A DNA stretch of 61,339 nucleotides from Deltaproteobacteria bacterium (GTDB lineage: Bacteria > Myxococcota_A > UBA796 > GCA-2862545): contig SBGP01000016.1 in assembly GCA_006226595.1 (NCBI GenBank), positions 1 to 61,339 of the forward strand. Reading direction: 5' to 3'. A model generated the notes under the pieces. The model did not search any database. It saw only the letters and a list, made by a program, of their open reading frames with translations, and was not told the origin of the DNA. The position numbers and the translations under genes are program-made. Position 1 is the first letter of the stretch. Every line of letters starts with the position of its first letter. This document shows positions 57,313 to 61,339 of the stretch, one piece after another.

Positions 57313-60300
57313 ATGCATCGCACCCTGCTTCCCTCGGTCCTCACGGTCCTCGCGATCTCGGGCTGCGGCGAGCGGTCCTGTCTCGGCGGAGACGAGGACT
57401 GCCTGGTCGCCTCCCCCTGCGAAGACCTCGCATTCACCTGTGACAGCGGCTCGACCAACGCCTTCGTGGTCGACGACGTTGCGCAGATCCCCGGAGGCAT
57501 CGCCGCCTCTGGGGCGGTCGGCGACTTCGTGCTGGAGAACGACCAGGTGAAGGTCGTGATCGAAGCGCTGGACCACCCGCACTTCAACGCGACCACGGGT
57601 GGCTCGATCATCGACATGGTCGTGCAGGGCGAAGACCACGACTCGCTGCGCCACTACTGGCAGGCGACGGGCCTGCTGCCCTTCGACTACATCGACTACA
57701 CCTCGGCCGAGATCGTCGAGGACGGCGACATCAAGGCGGTGCAGTTTCACGGCACGCTCCAGGGTCGGCCCGACACGCCGGTGCACACGCGCTACGAGAT
57801 CCGTCCGTGCGAGCCCGGCGTGCGCATCCGCACCGAGATCATCAACCGCGAGCCCGAGCCGGCGTCGTGGGCGCTGGTCGATGGCATGTACTTCGGCGGC
57901 CGCGAGAACCTCGGCTTCGCCCCCTTCCCCGGCGGCGGCTTCCGCTTCCGGAGCTTCGGCCTGGGCGACCTCACCGAGGTCATGACCCCGGTGCCGTACG
58001 TGGTCGCCGGCATGCACACCGAGCCCGCCGCGACCTACGCGACCGTCGAGTGTACCGACGACGAGATCCACACCTTCCTCACCGAGGAGATCGTGCCGCT
58101 GGGCTTGGCCCCGTCGCTGGTCATGCCGCGCGACTACCTCGTGTACGAGCGCTTCCTCGCCGTCGCCGACGGCAGCGCTGTCTCGCACGGCGCCGACCTG
58201 GCGCTCGAGCTTCGCGAGCAGCTGTTCGGCGAGCCGTGGACCGAGCTCTCCGGCACGGTGAGCATTCCGCAGAACGACGGTGGAGCGCTCGGACAGGGAC
58301 TGCGCGCGGTGGTCACGGTCAGCGAAGGCACCGCGTCCACGCCCATCGAAGAGCGCATCCCGTGGACCGTGGCAATCCCGGACGACACGGGTGCCTACAC
58401 GGTGCGGGTGCCCACCGACCGCGACTACGTGGTCGAGGTCGAGGCCATGGGCCGTGTCGTCGCCGAGTCCGAGGTGAGCGTGGGCGCGAGCCCGGCGACC
58501 GTCGGCGACATCGCGCTGCCGGTCATCGCCGACGTCACCCTCACCGGCACGCTCAACGGCGTGGACGACGGCGACGAGGTGCACATCCTCGTACACCCCG
58601 CGGATGACGCGACCTACGAGGCGAGCAAGGGCCTGATGCTCGGCCACTTCGAGGAGTGCGCCCCGTTCCTCGGTCACCCCTATGGCGGCTCGCCGGCGTG
58701 TAACCGCGTGCTCGTCACCGAGGGCGAGGCCGTCACCGTGTCGCTCGTCGAGGGTACCTACGACTTCTTCGCCGTAGCCGGCCCGTTCTCGACGCTGGCT
58801 CGCGTCGGCGGCGTCACCGTGTCCGCTGGAACCGGCCAGAGCGTGGACCTGCAGCTCGAGACCATCGACGGTCTGCAGCCGAGCGGCACGCTGTCCGGCG
58901 ACTTCCACATCCACGCGCGGAGCAGCTTCGACAGCAGCTTCCCCGACGAAGACCGCATGCGGGCCATCCTCGCGAGCAAGGTCGAGGTCATCGCCTCCAC
59001 CGAGCACGACAGTGTCTTCGACTTCAACCGGACCCTCGCCGACCTCGGCGCGACCGGCGAGGTCGCGGTGATGACCGGCACCGAGAGTACCGGTCACGTG
59101 CTGTGGTACTTCAACCCCACCGTCACCTACCCGCAGGTGACCGGGCACTGGATCTACTGGCCGCTGACCTACGACCCGAGCCTGCCCTACCAGGGTGCGC
59201 CGTGGGACGAGATGGTCGAGCCGGGCATGCTGTTCACCCGCGCCGAAGAGGCTGGCTGGGACGCCGACAACGGCGTGATGCAGCTCAACCACCCGGTGGG
59301 CGGCGTTCAGTTCGGACGCGACTTCGGGTGGGCCTCGGCGATGCTGCTCGACGGCACCCAGGACCTCAACGAAGACCCGACCTCCGCCCAGGCCCTGTTC
59401 TCGCACCAGCCCGAAGGCAGCGCCTTCGCGAACGACGACTACCACGCGCAGGAGGTCATGAACGGCACGAACAACGCGCAGTTCCTGCAGTACCGCGCGT
59501 ACTGGCACTACCTGCTCAACCAGGGCGAGGTCCGGGCGGGTACCGCGAACAGCGACAGCCACACGCTCACCGACAACGTCGTCGGCACACCGCGAAACAT
59601 CGTGTTCACCGACACCACCCTGGCGACGTTCGACGAGCCCACGTTCAACCGAAGCGTGCGCGAGGGCCGCATGTTCGGCACCAACGGTCCGGTGCTGCTC
59701 GCGACGCTGGTGGATGACGCCAGCTCCTTCGGCCCGTCCACGGATGTCCTCGCGGCCCCCGGAAGCGGCGCGACCCTCGAGCTCGAGGTTCGCGCTGCCC
59801 CGTGGGTCGACGTCGAAGAGGTGCGCATCGTCGTCAACGGCGAGGTCGTCGAGACGCTCACCGACCTCACCCCGCCGCCCAGCGACCCACTGTCGGTGCC
59901 GGCGGGACCGGCCGACGTGCTGCGGCTGCAGACCAGCGTTCCGCTCGACGGGCTGCTTCCCGCATCCGGAGACGCCTGGATCAGCATCGAGGCGGGCACG
60001 CCGCTCGTCGAGAACGCGGACCTCGACTGTGACGGCTGGCCCGACACGGGCGACAACAACGACGACGGCAGCATCGACTGGCAGGACGTCGACGACGACA
60101 CCCTCGAGGGCCCACCGGAGAGCGGGTGCTTCGACATCGGCTCCGCGGGGCCCCTCAAGGACCCGCCGATTCCCGAGGACCGAAGCTCCGCAGCGTACTT
60201 CTTCCACGCGGTGCAGCCCGGCGGCTACCCGCTCGCGTTCACCAACCCCTTCGTCCTCGACCTCGATGGCGACGGTGAGTTCACGGGGGTGACCCGATGA
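57313..60300 (+). CDS. Large lipoprotein with PHP-type metallohydrolase domain
   Basis: A 995-residue lipoprotein (lipobox LAISGCGE, then a Cys-rich start). Residues ~35-520 are beta-rich, including a carboxypeptidase-regulatory-like module around 405-435. A PHP-like metal site follows: GDFHIH (His532, His534), STEHD (Glu564-His565), NHP (His660) and NSDSH (Asp748-His750). This matches polymerase/histidinol phosphatase-type phosphoesterases, here on the cell surface. A C-terminal sandwich and an Asp-rich calcium-type loop (DCDGWPDTGDNNDDGSIDW) end the protein. Its TGA overlaps the next ATG, so it is coupled to a beta-barrel candidate. Confidence 0.85.
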   Translation: MHRTLLPSVLTVLAISGCGERSCLGGDEDCLVASPCEDLAFTCDSGSTNAFVVDDVAQIPGGIAASGAVGDFVLENDQVKVVIEALDHPHFNATTGGSIIDMVVQGEDHDSLRHYWQATGLLPFDYIDYTSAEIVEDGDIKAVQFHGTLQGRPDTPVHTRYEIRPCEPGVRIRTEIINREPEPASWALVDGMYFGGRENLGFAPFPGGGFRFRSFGLGDLTEVMTPVPYVVAGMHTEPAATYATVECTDDEIHTFLTEEIVPLGLAPSLVMPRDYLVYERFLAVADGSAVSHGADLALELREQLFGEPWTELSGTVSIPQNDGGALGQGLRAVVTVSEGTASTPIEERIPWTVAIPDDTGAYTVRVPTDRDYVVEVEAMGRVVAESEVSVGASPATVGDIALPVIADVTLTGTLNGVDDGDEVHILVHPADDATYEASKGLMLGHFEECAPFLGHPYGGSPACNRVLVTEGEAVTVSLVEGTYDFFAVAGPFSTLARVGGVTVSAGTGQSVDLQLETIDGLQPSGTLSGDFHIHARSSFDSSFPDEDRMRAILASKVEVIASTEHDSVFDFNRTLADLGATGEVAVMTGTESTGHVLWYFNPTVTYPQVTGHWIYWPLTYDPSLPYQGAPWDEMVEPGMLFTRAEEAGWDADNGVMQLNHPVGGVQFGRDFGWASAMLLDGTQDLNEDPTSAQALFSHQPEGSAFANDDYHAQEVMNGTNNAQFLQYRAYWHYLLNQGEVRAGTANSDSHTLTDNVVGTPRNIVFTDTTLATFDEPTFNRSVREGRMFGTNGPVLLATLVDDASSFGPSTDVLAAPGSGATLELEVRAAPWVDVEEVRIVVNGEVVETLTDLTPPPSDPLSVPAGPADVLRLQTSVPLDGLLPASGDAWISIEAGTPLVENADLDCDGWPDTGDNNDDGSIDWQDVDDDTLEGPPESGCFDIGSAGPLKDPPIPEDRSSAAYFFHAVQPGGYPLAFTNPFVLDLDGDGEFTGVTR

Positions 60301-61091
60301 TCGCCCTGCTCCTCGCCACCGCCCTCGCGGGGCCGTGCGACGACACCGACCGCGGCATGGCCGTCGGTCCCTCCACCGTGAACCCGCGTCCCGGAGACCT
60401 CGGCAGCGGTCATCGCGTGTGCCCGCGCACCGAGGTCGGCGGAAGCGTCGGCGGCGCCGCCGTCATCGATGCGGCCAACTTCTATGGCAACCTCGCCGGC
60501 GGCCTCACCGCGCACGGCAGCCTCGCGCTCGACGACAAAACCGAGCTGTACGCGCAGGTCGAGCTCATCCGCTATGACGCGCTGATCTCCGCGTTCTCGG
60601 ACTCGGTGATGGGTCCCGGCCACACGATGGTCGGCGCCTCGCGGCGCGTGCTCGAAGGCGAGAGCTGGGGCCTGGCCGCCCACGGACGCCTGGTGCTGCC
60701 GACGGCGGTCACGCTGTACCGGCACGCCTACCCGTTCGCGCTCGATGCGGGCGGCACCTTCGAGCTCGCCGCGGGCCCCATCCGCCCCCACGCGACGCTG
60801 AACGCCGTGTTCTCCTTCGCCGCCTCGGCGGGTCCCGCAGACCCGTGGCTCGGTCTCGGCTGGGTCGGCGGCACCGAGTTCCGGGCCGGCCAGACCTTCG
60901 GCTTTCTCGTCGATCTCTCCGGCACCTACGGCTACGGCGCCGGCGGGCTCGACCACCTGTCCCTGGATCCCGGCTTCCGCTTCGGCTTCTCGGACGTCGT
61001 GGGCGCCGAGCTCGGCTTCCACATGCCGATGGGTGGGCGCGCCCGCGCCCCCCTGGGCCTCGAGCTCGCGGTGACCGGCCGCTGGCCGTAG
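60297..61091 (+). CDS. Outer-membrane beta-barrel candidate
   Basis: A 264-residue protein with a short signal peptide (cleavage after TALAG), Gly- and aromatic-rich alternating strands (GGAAVIDAANFYGNLAGGLTA, LDLSGTYGYGAGGLDH-like regions) and a C-terminal strand ending in VTGRWP, consistent with a small outer-membrane barrel. It overlaps the PHP lipoprotein by four bases and could be its export or docking partner, which is inference. Confidence 0.65.
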   Translation: MIALLLATALAGPCDDTDRGMAVGPSTVNPRPGDLGSGHRVCPRTEVGGSVGGAAVIDAANFYGNLAGGLTAHGSLALDDKTELYAQVELIRYDALISAFSDSVMGPGHTMVGASRRVLEGESWGLAAHGRLVLPTAVTLYRHAYPFALDAGGTFELAAGPIRPHATLNAVFSFAASAGPADPWLGLGWVGGTEFRAGQTFGFLVDLSGTYGYGAGGLDHLSLDPGFRFGFSDVVGAELGFHMPMGGRARAPLGLELAVTGRWP

Positions 61092-61098
61092 CTTCCGA

Positions 61099-61161
61099 GA
61101 GACGGTCCCGCTGAGCACAGCGGCCCCGCCCGAAGGCGAGGCCGCGTTCGCACACCGTCTC
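61099..61161. terminator. Nested hairpin between convergent genes
   Basis: Outer arms GAGACGGT (61099-61106) and ACCGTCTC (61154-61161) enclose an inner GCGGCC/GGCCGC stem. No T-tract. Position between convergent stops suggests a bidirectional terminator. Confidence 0.5.
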
Positions 61162-61165
61162 GGCG

Positions 61166-61339
61166 TCAGCAGCCGTCGGTATTCACCCGGCGACCGGTGT
61201 TGCCGGCGTTTCCGCTCGAGCTTCCGCCAGAGCCCGCGGCGCCGAGGTTGTAGTTGGTCGAGCCGTCGCCGGTGATCGCGCCCGTGCCGCGACAGACGAT
61301 GCCGAGGCTCGGTCCGCCGCCGCCGCCGCCGCCGTGGCC
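61166..61339 (-). CDS. C-terminal end of a glycine-rich secreted protein, truncated by the window
   Basis: The last 57 codons of a frame that is open to the window edge. It reads a Gly run, PSLGIVCRGTGAITGDGSTN and a Gly/Ser/Asn-rich end with C-terminal DGC. Such GGGGG-PSxGI tails are common in large myxobacterial surface or fibre proteins, from memory. The function cannot be told. Confidence 0.65.
   Translation of the reverse strand, partial: GHGGGGGGGPSLGIVCRGTGAITGDGSTNYNLGAAGSGGSSSGNAGNTGRRVNTDGC

Noticed and set aside
56821-60207. A 1128-codon frame opposite the PHP lipoprotein
   Set aside because: It is antisense to a well-supported gene, has no domain and no ribosome site.

Overview
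The window reads as chromosomal DNA of a very GC-rich Gram-negative bacterium of the myxobacterial type (Myxococcota or a close deltaproteobacterial lineage). This is inferred, not proven, from a Ser/Thr kinase fused to a formylglycine-generating-enzyme-like domain, many lipoproteins (several Cys-rich, one with a long Asp-Thr repeat), a CsgG-like/TPR lipoprotein, a zinc-ribbon fused to a penicillin-binding protein, and third codon positions that are almost all G or C. Genes lie on both strands in short operons with many 1-4 base start/stop overlaps and many convergent pairs whose stop codons touch. I see no rRNA, tRNA, CRISPR array or intact insertion sequence.

Layout. 1-2914: end of the pyruvate dehydrogenase E2 gene and its E3 (lpd), with a small antisense TonB-C-like gene between. 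2964-9253: a short UvrA paralog, then an operon CPBP protease, class I amidotransferase, MATE exporter, PrsW protease. 9257-16465: a large S41 processing protease divergent from a PBP1A with an N-terminal zinc ribbon, followed by a coupled Cys-rich lipoprotein. 16557-22214: a small beta-barrel candidate, a large lipoprotein and a nucleoside/RNA group (RidA, purine nucleoside phosphorylase, cytidine deaminase, RNase D). 22252-24354 (minus): CsgG-like lipoprotein and a small helix-turn-helix protein. 24460-25011: an AT-rich regulatory region. 25012-33513: alpha/beta hydrolase without a nucleophile, PpiD-like foldase, M48 lipoprotein protease, MreB paralog, CoaB-like protein, kinase. 33514-34200: a second AT-rich region with a strong promoter and a possible small RNA. 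34168-38102 (minus): aldo/keto reductase, 3-methyladenine glycosylase, EcsC protein, FAN1-like nuclease.

38201-42810 is the most interesting part. A short open frame ending in a cysteine run and overlapping mutually exclusive hairpins sits just upstream of a tight plus-strand operon: two YeeE/YedE sulfur-transport halves, a hotdog thioesterase, a lipoprotein, a thiopurine-methyltransferase-like enzyme and a molybdopterin oxidoreductase. It looks like a cysteine-responsive attenuator controlling a sulfur operon.

42807-61339: lipoprotein, WD40 protein, tandem cyclase-like protein, second MATE exporter, small hypothetical proteins, methyltransferase, glutathione reductase, epoxide-hydrolase-like enzyme, a coupled YHYH/His-rich lipoprotein pair, a PHP-type metallo-lipoprotein with a coupled beta-barrel candidate, and the end of a glycine-rich secreted protein.
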